From positions 1 through 14,165 of the forward strand of contig JNEU01000659.1 in the NCBI GenBank assembly GCA_000697475.1: a stretch of DNA of 14,165 nt, given 5' to 3'. This document shows, one piece after another, positions 1 to 6,810 of the stretch; the stretch's first letter is position 1, and every line of letters starts with the position of its first letter. The translations under genes and the position numbers were made by a program. The DNA is from Lichtheimia corymbifera B2541 (taxonomy: Eukaryota > Mucoromycota > Mucoromycetes > Mucorales > Lichtheimiaceae). A model generated the notes under the pieces. It did not search any database. It saw nothing but the letters and a program-made list of their open reading frames with translations, and was not told where the DNA came from.

Positions 1-3
1 ACA

Positions 4-17
4 TTACCCCCCTCCAG
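4..17 (-). promoter_or_regulatory. 3' polypurine tract (PPT) of element A
   Basis: The minus strand reads CTGGAGGGGGGTAA immediately before TGT, the expected start of the 3' LTR. A purine run abutting TG is the plus-strand primer site left by RNase H in LTR elements. The same 14 bases recur exactly at 1652-1665, inside the coding region. Just upstream on the minus strand lies a small perfect hairpin (GTTTG-loop-CAAAC, 17-29). Confidence 0.85.
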
Positions 18-228
18 TTTGGAACAAACGTGGGAAAGACTAGTGGTGGTATGGTGTAGGATGTATTATGGGATGAATTGTGAGCAACATGAAATGGATG
101 TGGGTAACACAAATTGAAGATGTATGTGCATGAATGGCGCCGTCATAAAAGCCCGTGCAAAAACCCAGTGGGAAAAAATAAGGGAAAAGACATTGCCTGC
201 ACGTTTATGTATACAACATTTAAGTTGA
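18..228 (-). other. 3' untranslated spacer of element A
   Basis: This stretch lies between the stop codon of the chromodomain reading frame and the PPT. I see no open frame of note and no similarity to the rest of the window. The length, about 210 bases, is ordinary for the distance between pol and the PPT in these elements. Confidence 0.6.
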
Positions 229-678
229 TTACTTTCTAAGGCGTTTGCTACGTCGAGTGGTAGTATGATTGCCTGTGGCTTTACGCTTTAAAGATGTATT
301 GTCGGCATGATGCTGACTTTGACCATCTTTTTGACCCAGCCTATTCCAGTACTGCATGATGAAATCAGGGTCGGTAAACTTATCAGGTGTAAGCCAAGTA
401 TCATCTTCAGGGCCATAACCCTTCCAGCGTACAAGATACTCACGTTTGTTCGGTTTGCCACGATGATTGATGATGGCTTGTACTTCGTATAATTCATCAG
501 TGGGTACAACTTCATCTTGAGAGATGAGCTTTAATTCTGATGGTGCATAATCTCGAGGCATTAATGAACCCGTTTCATCCTGCAAGATGTAAGAGCCACC
601 TTGCGTCTTGCGCAAGACTGTATAGGGTCCCTCGTATACAGGTGCGAGTTTGCTACCACGTGTTTGTACCCGTGCCAT
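229..678 (-). CDS. Element A integrase C-terminus: GPY motif plus chromodomain
   Basis: This 149-residue stretch is the C-terminal end of the element A polyprotein, not a separate gene. Residues 9-24 carry the GPY/F-type motif (LAPVYEGPYTVLRK) that follows the integrase core. Residues about 62-113 form a chromodomain: YEVQAI, then YLVRWKGYGPEDDTW, with Y64, W85 and W95 in positions typical of the methyl-lysine aromatic cage. Chromodomains in this family tether the integration complex to modified histones, usually H3K9me heterochromatin. The tail is strongly basic (KRK...RRSKRLRK), like a nuclear localisation signal. The same frame is open upstream to about 706 and reads KVDFPEQSHV before M1, so the methionine is probably internal. 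A one-base insertion in the A-run near 706 separates it from the preceding integrase frame. Confidence 0.88.
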   Translation of the reverse strand: MARVQTRGSKLAPVYEGPYTVLRKTQGGSYILQDETGSLMPRDYAPSELKLISQDEVVPTDELYEVQAIINHRGKPNKREYLVRWKGYGPEDDTWLTPDKFTDPDFIMQYWNRLGQKDGQSQHHADNTSLKRKATGNHTTTRRSKRLRK

Positions 679-700
679 GACGTGACTTTGCTCAGGGAAG

Positions 701-916
701 TCAACTTTTTCTTTGCAAGTTTATATACAACATGATTCTTTCTTTGAGTGCTGGAAACACGACCTTTTGCATATGCTCGATACGCTCAACCAATTGCTCA
801 TACGACATCGGCTTGACACTTGTGAAATCCTCTTGCCGATAATCGCGAAACTCAATGACGTTACGTGCGAACATTAAGGAGAAAGGTGGGCACTGCAAAC
901 GTTTGGAAACGCTCAT
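701..916 (-). pseudogene. Element A integrase fragment after the catalytic core
   Basis: The 71-residue frame contains MSVSKRLQCPPFSLMFARN, matching the conserved segment just after the integrase core (a run like 'QLALN.R.S...G.TPFSLMFGR'). It continues into a helical linker (EQLVERIEHMQKVVFPALKERI). The frame is open upstream to about 949 and reads YYVPSTQLALN, so the start at 916 is internal. It is offset by one base from the catalytic core upstream (apparent extra T near 949-951) and from the chromodomain frame downstream (apparent extra A in the run near 706). It belongs between those two pieces. Confidence 0.85.
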
Positions 917-935
917 ATTGAGTGCTAACTGTGTG

Positions 936-1526
936 CTAGGAACATAGTAACTCCCAGTCTTTTCCAGAGCCTTCGATCCTTTTACGGATGATTTGAGTTG
1001 ATGATTGCACCCAACGTTCGGCTATGCCATTTGCTCGAGGATGATAAGGCGTTGTGAGCCTATGCTCAATTCCCAAGCTATCGACAAGCTTCTTCATAAG
1101 GTGATTCTTGAATTCAGCCCCGTTGTCAGATTGGATGACTTTAGGTAAGCCAAAATCACAAAAGATTTGCGTGAAGGCACGAACCAATGTATCAGATTTC
1201 TTGTTAGGCAAGGCGCGTAAGACGCAGAATCTCGTACATACGTCTACCATTACAAGTAAGTAGTTATTGCCAGAATGCGTTGTCTGATTGAAAGTAGCCA
1301 AGTCAACAGCCCAATGGTCGCCTGGTATGTAAGCATAGATAGGTCGTAGAGGATTATACCCCTTTTGCGCAATATTATACTTTTGGCATTGTGGACAACG
1401 TTTTACAACTTCTACGGCATCTTGGAGTATGGAGTTCCAATGTACGCCTTTTGTGTGTTGCAAGTACCTGACAATGTGTTCCGCCCCAGCATGACCAACT
1501 TGGTAGTGAGCATCTTCAAGATCACT
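936..1526 (-). pseudogene. Element A integrase: H2C2 zinc motif and DD35E core
   Basis: The listed interval starts just after an in-frame TAA at 1527-1529; the frame ends at a stop at 936. The N-terminal zinc motif is HX4HX31CX2C: HYQVGH near 1508-1491, CPQC near 1397-1386. The catalytic triad is complete: D in WAVDLATF, D in QSDNGAEF and E in RANGIAERW, with exactly 35 residues between the last two. This enzyme inserts the element's cDNA and makes the short target duplication. All key residues survive, so decay is recent or mild. The N-terminus is cut from RNase H by a frameshift near 1614-1617 and the TAA. The C-terminus is cut by a one-base shift near 950. Counting from a TTG at 1463 the frame has 175 residues. 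Confidence 0.92.
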
Positions 1527-4110
1527 TTATTTGTCGGTATCTGTGGTTGGAGTCAATGTATCGGTTGGAAAATTTTGGGTGATGATGCAGTAATAGCTGC
1601 TTTCTTCTTCTGCTTTTGATAGCAGCAATGCGTTTATTTGAGCGGGCAACCTTACCCCCCTCCAGCTGTGCACTTGGGGTGAACGAGCGAGAGAGTCGTT
1701 CAGGAAGTACATTCTTAAGACCAGGGAGATGCACCACTTTGAAAGAGTAGTTAAGGATGGTATCCAACCAATTGATCATCATTGGATTGGCAATCTTTTG
1801 AGTATGGAGGTATGTAAGGGCTTTATGATCCGTATAAAGAGTGAACGGATTTCCCCAAAGAAATTGATGAAATTTGTCGAGAGCATAGATAACAGCAAGT
1901 AACTCCCTCTTTGTTGTTGAGTAATTGCGCTCTGATTTGCTTAGTGAGCGTGCCATAAAGCCAACGTATTGTGCCTCGTTGTCCTTCATTTGAAAGAGAA
2001 CCGCTCCAATGCCATAGTTAGAGGCATCTGTGGCGACATAGAAAGGCTCATTCAAATCGGGATACTTCAAAGGTACATTAGCAGCTAAGGCTTCTTTAAG
2101 CTTATTAAAGCGCAACGTATGGTCACGAGTCCAGTAACCTTTCAAGGACCCTTTTTCACGTAAAGCTTCAAGGGGAGCGCTGGTTTGGGATACATTAGGG
2201 ATGTGACTCCTAAAGTACTTAACAATGCCCATGAATCGTTGAATGTCTTTGCCACAGTGTGGTATAGGCCATGTCAAGGCATTTGAGACTTTACGAGGAT
2301 CGAGTTTAATACCATTGTGACTTATGCAGAAGCCTAGTAGGTATATGCTCTTTTGGGCAAAGTGGCATTTGTTTGGATTAAGGATAAGGTTTGCAGCTGT
2401 CAACGCATGTATAGCTTGTTGCGCGTGTTGACGATGCGTATCCATATCGGAAGAAAAGATCACTATGTCATCGACGAACGTACGCACAAATGGCATGTCT
2501 TTAAAAATGATATGCATTACCCGCTGAAATTTAGAAGAGATTCGCTTTAGACCAAATGGACGCCCTTGGAACATGTATTGTTGACCATTGTGAGTGAACG
2601 TGGTTTTATGCTGATCATCCTCTTTTATCTTAAAGCGGTGAAAGGCGTTCGTCAAGTCGAGAGTAGTGAATACCTTTGCTTCACCCAAATCTTGAAAGAT
2701 TTCACGAATGAGCGGCAATGGATATCGATCATCAGGTAGGTAACGGTTTATATGACGGGGATCAGGGCATGGTCTTTTACCCGTTTTATTACCGTATGCA
2801 TCTTTTTTATCAGCCAATGTCAAAGGACTATTCCAAGACGTGTTGACTGGAGCTTTCACAATGACACCATCCTTGAGCCATTTTTCGACAGCAGCATCAA
2901 TAACTGGTCTAAACTTAAACGGTATAGGATATTGGCGGTGATAGGAAGTGACACCATCTGGCGTGGGCAACTCGACAATTGACTCAGGAATGTTACAGAA
3001 TGTGGTGGACGGGATGTTAGCATTGCCTTCAAGGAACTTATTAATCCCATCAAAGAAAGCTTTTCGCTCATCATCTGAACCTGCAGGTGCATCATTGGGA
3101 GTGTCTGAATCAGGCATCTCGTTTTCACTAGAGTCCTCTTCATCATCCCAGCGGACAGCTAAACCTGTAATTGCAAGTCCAATATGCGGCATCAAATCCG
3201 CTCCAATGATGACATCCTCTTGGCCAAGATCCATCACTTCAAATGAAAATGTAATCTTATGCCCATTATAACTTATGTGCAGTGGCTCGGTTATACCAAT
3301 GCGTGCAAGGCGAACCCCAGTACCCGGATACAAAATGTTCCCATCAATAGATTGAATAGGCCAATTATTATCATGACACAATCTTTTATTAACAACAGAA
3401 ATTTCAGCTCCTGAATCTACTAAAGCCCAGTATCGCTTATTCTGTATAAGAATGGGAGAATTGATGAGTACATGTGATCTTTTTTTTGAGCATATGTTGC
3501 CTAAAGACTTACCAGAAGACTGAATGAGTATGTCCTCGAGATTTTCGATGTCACTCAAAACATCCTCCATAGCATCGTCGGCAGGGTGAGGGACTTCATC
3601 CATATCGGTGGATTCAATCTTGTTGTCGTTGACAGGCTCAGGATCAGCTGAATTGCCTGTTTTATTGTCGGCAGCAGTAGCAGCAGCAAGGGCATTGAGC
3701 TTCTTTTCTTGTCGTTTGGCTTCCCGCTTTTTCTTTTTAGCCTCGCGGTATTCGTCACAACGATGATCAGGATCCCATCCCTTGCCATAATAAATGAAAA
3801 GCCCATCTCCATATGAAGACTCAGCCTTGCTCTTAGCCTTGTTGTCCTTTGGACTTGGTCTTGACCGCTTGGTTGCAGTCAGCAGGCTTATGCTTGACGT
3901 ACTGCTGATGATGAGGGCACAATACTTCTTGTTACTAGCATTGGATTGCGGCTCCTCCTCACGTTTACGCTTGTAAATGGTCAATGAATTGGCCACTTTG
4001 AGGATTTCACTAACCCGTTTGGGCTTATGACTGCCTCGTTTACCAATCCATGCCACCTGAACGTTTTCTTGAATCCCATCTTGCAAAGAAGTGAGGAAAC
4101 GAATTGCCAA
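1522..4110 (-). CDS. Element A gag C-terminus, protease, reverse transcriptase and RNase H
   Basis: The main surviving open frame of element A, 862 residues from a TTG-coded residue. The frame is open up to a TAG at 4138-4140 that lies inside the inserted solo LTR, so there is no true start here. Residues 1-210 are gag C-terminus, with a basic, Lys/Arg-rich stretch (about 117-138) and an acidic linker (about 160-195). The protease has ALVDSGAEISVV (catalytic D232). RT spans about 400-600 with LDLTNAF (D485) and FVDD (D547, D548). RNase H spans about 685-805 with DAS (D695), KRELLAV (E736) and YTDH (D761). RT copies the genomic RNA into cDNA and RNase H removes RNA and creates the PPT primers. 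After residue about 832 (near 1614) the frame leaves the integrase frame, so the last 30 residues are probably out-of-frame. The LEGGK codons at 1665-1651 overlap the second PPT copy. A second zinc motif looks damaged: FIYYGKGWDPDHRC has lost its expected cysteines. Confidence 0.93.
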   Translation of the reverse strand: MAIRFLTSLQDGIQENVQVAWIGKRGSHKPKRVSEILKVANSLTIYKRKREEEPQSNASNKKYCALIISSTSSISLLTATKRSRPSPKDNKAKSKAESSYGDGLFIYYGKGWDPDHRCDEYREAKKKKREAKRQEKKLNALAAATAADNKTGNSADPEPVNDNKIESTDMDEVPHPADDAMEDVLSDIENLEDILIQSSGKSLGNICSKKRSHVLINSPILIQNKRYWALVDSGAEISVVNKRLCHDNNWPIQSIDGNILYPGTGVRLARIGITEPLHISYNGHKITFSFEVMDLGQEDVIIGADLMPHIGLAITGLAVRWDDEEDSSENEMPDSDTPNDAPAGSDDERKAFFDGINKFLEGNANIPSTTFCNIPESIVELPTPDGVTSYHRQYPIPFKFRPVIDAAVEKWLKDGVIVKAPVNTSWNSPLTLADKKDAYGNKTGKRPCPDPRHINRYLPDDRYPLPLIREIFQDLGEAKVFTTLDLTNAFHRFKIKEDDQHKTTFTHNGQQYMFQGRPFGLKRISSKFQRVMHIIFKDMPFVRTFVDDIVIFSSDMDTHRQHAQQAIHALTAANLILNPNKCHFAQKSIYLLGFCISHNGIKLDPRKVSNALTWPIPHCGKDIQRFMGIVKYFRSHIPNVSQTSAPLEALREKGSLKGYWTRDHTLRFNKLKEALAANVPLKYPDLNEPFYVATDASNYGIGAVLFQMKDNEAQYVGFMARSLSKSERNYSTTKRELLAVIYALDKFHQFLWGNPFTLYTDHKALTYLHTQKIANPMMINWLDTILNYSFKVVHLPGLKNVLPERLSRSFTPSAQLEGGKVARSNKRIAAIKSRRRKQLLLHHHPKFSNRYIDSNHRYRQIK
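1652..1665 (-). promoter_or_regulatory. Candidate central polypurine tract of element A
   Basis: The minus strand reads CTGGAGGGGGGTAA, identical over 14 bases to the 3' PPT at 4-17. It lies within codons for LEGGK just after RNase H and before the integrase zinc motif. A second plus-strand primer near integrase is known from lentiviruses and from Ty1. Here the evidence is sequence identity plus the parallel case in element B (5430-5446). Function is inferred. Confidence 0.6.
3871..3921 (-). pseudogene. Element A gag zinc knuckle displaced into another frame
   Basis: In the main frame the residues after YCAL (codons from 3924) lose the expected pattern. One frame over, from the CAT at 3913-3911, the translation gives HHQQYVKHKPADC, completing CX2HX6HX4C. 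Element B has the matching CX2HX4HX4C knuckle in its intact gag frame. The simplest reading is a one-base deletion in the CTCATCATC stretch near 3913, with the main frame regained downstream before a TAA that closes the alternative frame. The knuckle would bind the element's RNA in packaging. The exact point of frame return is not resolved. Confidence 0.55.
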
Positions 4111-4121
4111 ATCATGGTTGT

Positions 4122-4126
4122 CTTCG
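4122..4126. repeat. Target site duplication CTTCG, left copy
   Basis: CTTCG here and at 4614-4618 flank the 487-bp solo LTR. Both copies derive from gag coding sequence of element A. This dates the solo LTR's parent element as younger than element A. Confidence 0.88.
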
Positions 4127-4613
4127 TGTGATGGTTGCTAGGCAACAAGGCAAGGTTGATTCAAAGAGCAGGCTCAGGTCCAAGAACAAGAAGAATGACA
4201 ATGACTAGACTAAGAATGTTAGATCAATTGTATAAGCATATCCTGTATACAACTAACCTGGTAACAAGGACAAAGATAACAAGGAACAAGGACAAAGATA
4301 ACAAGGAACAAGGACAAAGATAACAAGGAACAAAGACAAGGACAAGGACAAGAGCTACAACGATGCAAGAGCTAATCTATAATAGAAAGGGTGGCCGTTA
4401 GGTACACAATCACAACACGTCTGTGCAAGATCACGTACCAAGCGACAAGACAAAGACAAGGATTGATACAAGAAAGGCACAAGATAATCAGACTGAGGTT
4501 TATTGAACACGAATGATAGCTTATTTATACAAAGGAGAGGAATGACAGGAATGAGACGATCATAAAATATGTGAATAAAGTATCCATTGATGGTTCGAAT
4601 GATGATCATGACA
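4127..4613 (-). mobile_element. Solo LTR (element C) inserted in gag of element A
   Basis: The 487-bp block starts TGTGATGG and ends CATGACA, giving LTR-type TG..CA ends. It is flanked by a perfect 5-bp direct repeat CTTCG at 4122-4126 and 4614-4618, the usual target duplication size for Ty3/Gypsy and Copia elements. Removing the block plus one CTTCG rejoins the gag frame exactly. A lone LTR is what remains after recombination between the two LTRs of a full element. The minus orientation is inferred from TATAAATA near 4524-4531 on that strand, followed by AATAAA. It differs from the LTR of element B. It contains three exact copies of a 22-bp unit (4263-4328). Confidence 0.9.
4263..4328. repeat. 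22-bp unit repeated three times inside the solo LTR
   Basis: Three head-to-tail exact copies of a 22-bp unit (start AACAAGGACAAAGAT, end AACAAGG) run from 4263, 4285 and 4307. A looser ACAAGGACAAGG run follows to about 4350. Short tandem repeats of this kind in an LTR often lie in the U3 or R region and can vary between copies. Confidence 0.85.
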
Positions 4614-4618
4614 CTTCG
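4614..4618. repeat. Target site duplication CTTCG, right copy
   Basis: Partner of 4122-4126. It is an exact 5-bp match directly outside the CA end of the solo LTR. Confidence 0.88.
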
Positions 4619-4768
4619 AGACCACCCTCTCTAGCATCATTCATGAAACGTATGCCGTAATCAGCAACTGACTCAGCAGGTAGTTGCATCATGGTGTATG
4701 CTTCCTTTGCCTTGTGCATTTGCTGATCCGCAGCAGTAAAGCGTTTGAGAATGATTTTACATGCCCGG
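4615..4768 (-). pseudogene. Element A gag fragment upstream of the solo LTR
   Basis: The minus frame reads FTAADQQMHKAKEAYTMMQLPAES... to MNDAREGGLE and then enters the solo LTR (VS, stop at 4606). The helical, Met- and Gln-rich stretch fits the capsid region of a Ty3/Gypsy gag. It joins in frame with DNHDLAIRF at 4122 once the LTR and one target copy are discounted. Its upstream end is lost where LTR B sequence begins (about 4774). The residues encoded by the CA repeat further upstream (HTHTHT) are not gag. Confidence 0.75.
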
Positions 4769-4773
4769 TGAGA

Positions 4774-5104
4774 TGTATGTGTATGTGTGTGTGTGTGTGT
4801 GATAAAAACGTATAACAAACAAAGTCTGTGAGATTGCTGTTTACTCTGAAAGTGTGTCTGGGAAAAGAGACGTCTTTCTATCGATCTACCTCTGAGTACT
4901 ATAACTAGGCGGATGCTAAAGAGTAAAGCTTTTCTACCAATAACAAGCTATATCGTAAATGAGTAACATGCTGAGTTGTATATGATGATCCACGCTTGTG
5001 TATCATCTCTTGTATGCTTATGTGCTTGTCTTTCGTATATACAATGATAATGCTGATGATAATGAATACATGATGTGTACCTTAACCGATCTATATACAC
5101 GACA
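4774..5104 (-). mobile_element. 3' LTR of element B
   Basis: The right boundary is firm: on the minus strand TGTCGTG follows directly after the PPT at 5105-5118. The left boundary is less certain. An ACA end at 4774 gives 331 bp and abuts gag sequence of element A, but the CA-rich end leaves a few bases of doubt. No matching 5' LTR is visible elsewhere in the window. A candidate 5-bp duplication at 4769-4773 (TGAGA on plus) has no partner next to element B's other end. Confidence 0.7.
4778..4801. repeat. TG/CA dinucleotide microsatellite at the LTR B end
   Basis: A nearly pure run of TG (TGTATG then (TG)n, ending GTGATAAAA) at the presumed 3' end of LTR B. It is likely to vary in length between copies and strains. 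Its place at the very end of an LTR is unusual, because LTR ends must be recognised by integrase. Confidence 0.85.
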
Positions 5105-5118
5105 TTGCCCTCCTCCAG
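5105..5118 (-). promoter_or_regulatory. 3' polypurine tract of element B
   Basis: The minus strand reads CTGGAGGAGGGCAA directly before TGTC, the LTR start. The longer string (plus strand CATTGCCCTCCTCCAGG, 5103-5119) is repeated exactly at 5430-5446. A 10-bp palindrome, ATGGTACCAT (5123-5132), lies just upstream in the element's sense. Confidence 0.83.
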
Positions 5119-5208
5119 GTTCATGGTACCATTATGTAGAAAGGTTGTGTGTAATAGGAATGTAAGCATGTACATGTGGAGAGCGAAGATAAAGATTATG
5201 ATGATGCA

Positions 5209-5442
5209 TTAATGTTGGAGACGTTGAGATTTGCGGACGGAGTTTTTCGGATGCTGTTGCTTCCGCTTCCGTGAGCTATTTTTGTTAGGTGCGGTAGCAC
5301 CGAAATGGCCGAAGAGGTGGTGTTGTTTCAGCAGCTTTTGGCGTTCCTCTTTTGGTGGTACAAACATATCTTGAATGTCCATATCATTGCTATTGGCATT
5401 TGCAGCACGTACGACAATCTCTTCGCCGTCATTGCCCTCCTC
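5209..5442 (-). pseudogene. Element B integrase remnant fused to a basic C-terminal tail
   Basis: The minus frame, 77 codons ending in TAA at 5209-5211, runs from the second PPT copy (EEGNDGEE...) into KEERQKLLKQHHLFGHFGATA. That is the start of the integrase H2C2 zinc motif (HX4H is present as HLFGHF within HHLFGHF). It then jumps straight to a basic tail (RKRKQQ...RKSQRLQH). That tail resembles the end of the element A protein (KRKATG...RRSKRLRK). The CX2C half, the DD35E core, the GPY motif and the chromodomain are missing, about 1.2 kb compared with element A. The frame is offset from RNase H by a 7-bp tandem duplication at 5440-5453. Confidence 0.75.
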
Positions 5443-5446
5443 CAGG
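5430..5446 (-). promoter_or_regulatory. Candidate central polypurine tract of element B
   Basis: The 17 plus-strand bases CATTGCCCTCCTCCAGG are identical to 5103-5119, the 3' PPT of the same element. The tract sits right after the RNase H domain, the same place as the tract at 1652-1665 in element A. It carries B's own variants (GAGGGCAATG rather than GGGGGTAA). Confidence 0.6.
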
Positions 5447-5453
5447 CTCCAGC
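5440..5453. repeat. 7-bp tandem duplication (CTCCAGG/CTCCAGC) at the RNase H-integrase border of element B
   Basis: Two adjacent 7-bp units share CTCCAG. With one unit removed, RNase H and the integrase remnant are in one frame (LEEGND...). The first unit overlaps the candidate central PPT. Confidence 0.65.
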
Positions 5454-6051
5454 TCTTTTGCCGTAGGGAAAAGGCGAGATAACTGATCAGGCAGGATATT
5501 GTTCAAACCCGGCAAATGCACAACATCGAAGTTGTATTCGAGGATACGATCAAGCCAGCCAACCATCATTGGATTTGCCACTTTTTGTGTATGCAGGTAA
5601 GTGAGTGCACGGTGATCTGTGTATAATGTGAAATGGTTGCCCCATAGATATTGGTGGAATTTTTCAAGGGCGTATACCACAGCGAGAAGTTCTCTTTTGG
5701 TGGTTGAATAGTTGCGTTCAGATTTGGAGAGAGCACGTGCCATGAAGGAAATATGACGAGTCTCATTGCCAATGACCTGATACAACACGGCGCCGATACC
5801 AACATTGGAGGCATCAGTGGCTACCGAGAAAGGATATTTCAAATTTGGATAGCGTAGGATAGGAGTATTTACGAGTATACGTCTGATAGCAATAAAAGCT
5901 TCAGTGTGGATATCTGACCACAAATCTCCAAGGTTACCAGCATGACGAAGATGGTCAAGAGGTGCTGTGAGTGTGGATATATTGGGAATGTGCTCTCTGA
6001 AGTAGTTTACTACGCCAAGGAAACGTTGGATGTCCTTCCCAGTTTGGGGAA

Positions 6052-6774
6052 TTAGCCAAGTGTGTATGTTGGTAAGCTTGTAAGCTTACGGGGATCAAGT
6101 GTGCGACCTTCCGCAGAGACACAAAAACCAAGAAGATACACTGCCTTTTGGGCAAAGTGGCACTTGTCTGCATTGAGAATCAAGTTGACATCTTTAAGTG
6201 CTTTAATGGCACGAGCTACATGTTCTTTGTGCTCTTCCATTGTGCGTGAGAACACGACAATGTCATCAACAAAGCATAATACAAAATCTTGCATGTCTTT
6301 GAAGACGATGTCCATCACTCTTTGAAATTTGGATGAGATCGGCTTAAGTCCAAAAGGACATCCTCTAAACCGATATTGTTGACGATTGACAGTAAACGTG
6401 GTTTTATGCCTATCATCAGGATGAATCTCGAAACGATGAAATGCACTTTTTAAGTCCAAGGTGCTGAAAACGGTAGCTCCGTCAAGACTATTAAAGATGT
6501 CACGTATTAATGGTAATGGATGTCGATCATGGCTGATGAGGCGATTAATATGACGAGGATCCAAGCAAGGTCTCTTGCCTGTGTAATTGCCATGTGCATC
6601 CTTTTTAGGTGCAAACGTGATAGGTGAGTTCCATTCTGAAGGCTCATGTGCAGGCCGTGGCTCTATGGTGCCATCTTGTAGCCATTGATCAATCGTTTCT
6701 TCAAGCACAGGTTGCAATGTTTGTGCAATAGGATATTGTCGTCGGTATACAGGTGTGTGTTCACCCGTGTCCAA
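6052..6774 (-). pseudogene. Element B reverse transcriptase
   Basis: 240 residues from a TTG-coded position, in the same frame as the gag-protease frame that ends at 6811. The RT palm is complete: STLDLKSAF (D107), FGLKPISSKFQRVM and CFVDDIVVFS (D170, D171). After about 6088 the frame is wrong because of an exact 8-bp tandem duplication (6072-6087), so the last dozen residues (TSLPTYTLG) are not native. Compared with element A, KPISSKF is intact here whereas A has KRISSKF. It would copy element RNA into DNA together with the RNase H domain encoded next to it. Confidence 0.92.
6072..6087. repeat. Exact 8-bp tandem duplication (GTAAGCTT x2) in element B RT
   Basis: GTAAGCTT occurs twice head to tail. 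Removing one copy brings the RT frame and the connector/RNase H frame into register, matching element A at LDPRK. It is therefore a secondary mutation. Confidence 0.85.
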
Positions 6775-6810
6775 GCGTACTACAGATTCTGGTAGCGTGC
6801 AAAACGACGT

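Larger units (their letters stand above)
1..4768 (-). mobile_element. Ty3/Gypsy chromovirus-like LTR retrotransposon A, degenerate and 5'-truncated
   Basis: Read on the minus strand, the order is gag remnant, aspartic protease, RT, RNase H, integrase with H2C2 zinc motif, GPY motif, chromodomain, PPT and the first bases of a 3' LTR. Protease-RT-RNase H-integrase order with a C-terminal chromodomain defines the chromovirus branch of Ty3/Gypsy. The 3' LTR lies off the left edge; only its TGT (complement of 1-3) is inside. The 5' end is missing: gag coding stops at about 4768, where the LTR of element B begins. A solo LTR (4127-4613) interrupts gag. Apparent one-base insertions near 1614-1617, 950 and 706, a TAA at 1527-1529 and a disturbed gag frame near 3913 mean it cannot make a full polyprotein as read. 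It is an old copy that might still be recognised by proteins from intact relatives. Confidence 0.93.
5429..5923 (-). pseudogene. Element B RNase H domain
   Basis: 164 residues from a TTG-coded position. The frame is open upstream to about 6070 and includes the RT-to-RNase H connector (GKDIQRFLGVVNYFREHIPN). Catalytic residues are D37 (ATDAS), E78 (KRELLAV) and D103 (YTDH). It is roughly three-quarters identical by eye to the same part of element A (both have LYTDH.ALTYLHTQK.ANPMM). The end of the frame (EPGGGQ, stop at 5429) is an artefact of the 7-bp duplication at 5440-5453. At its other end an 8-bp duplication separates it from the RT. Confidence 0.9.

Noticed and set aside
700..1620. Programmed frameshifting as the explanation for element A's frame changes
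   Set aside because: The sites lie inside integrase domains rather than between gag and pol, and there are three of them. Mutation or sequence error is simpler.
4591..4601. tRNA-like B box (GGTTCGAAT)
   Set aside because: There is no A box or cloverleaf around it and it lies at the end of the solo LTR, so the match is chance.
4606..4818. A 70-codon minus-strand frame beginning MLYVFITHTHTHT as one small gene
   Set aside because: It is a composite: LTR B and its CA repeat, then gag of element A, then three codons of the solo LTR.
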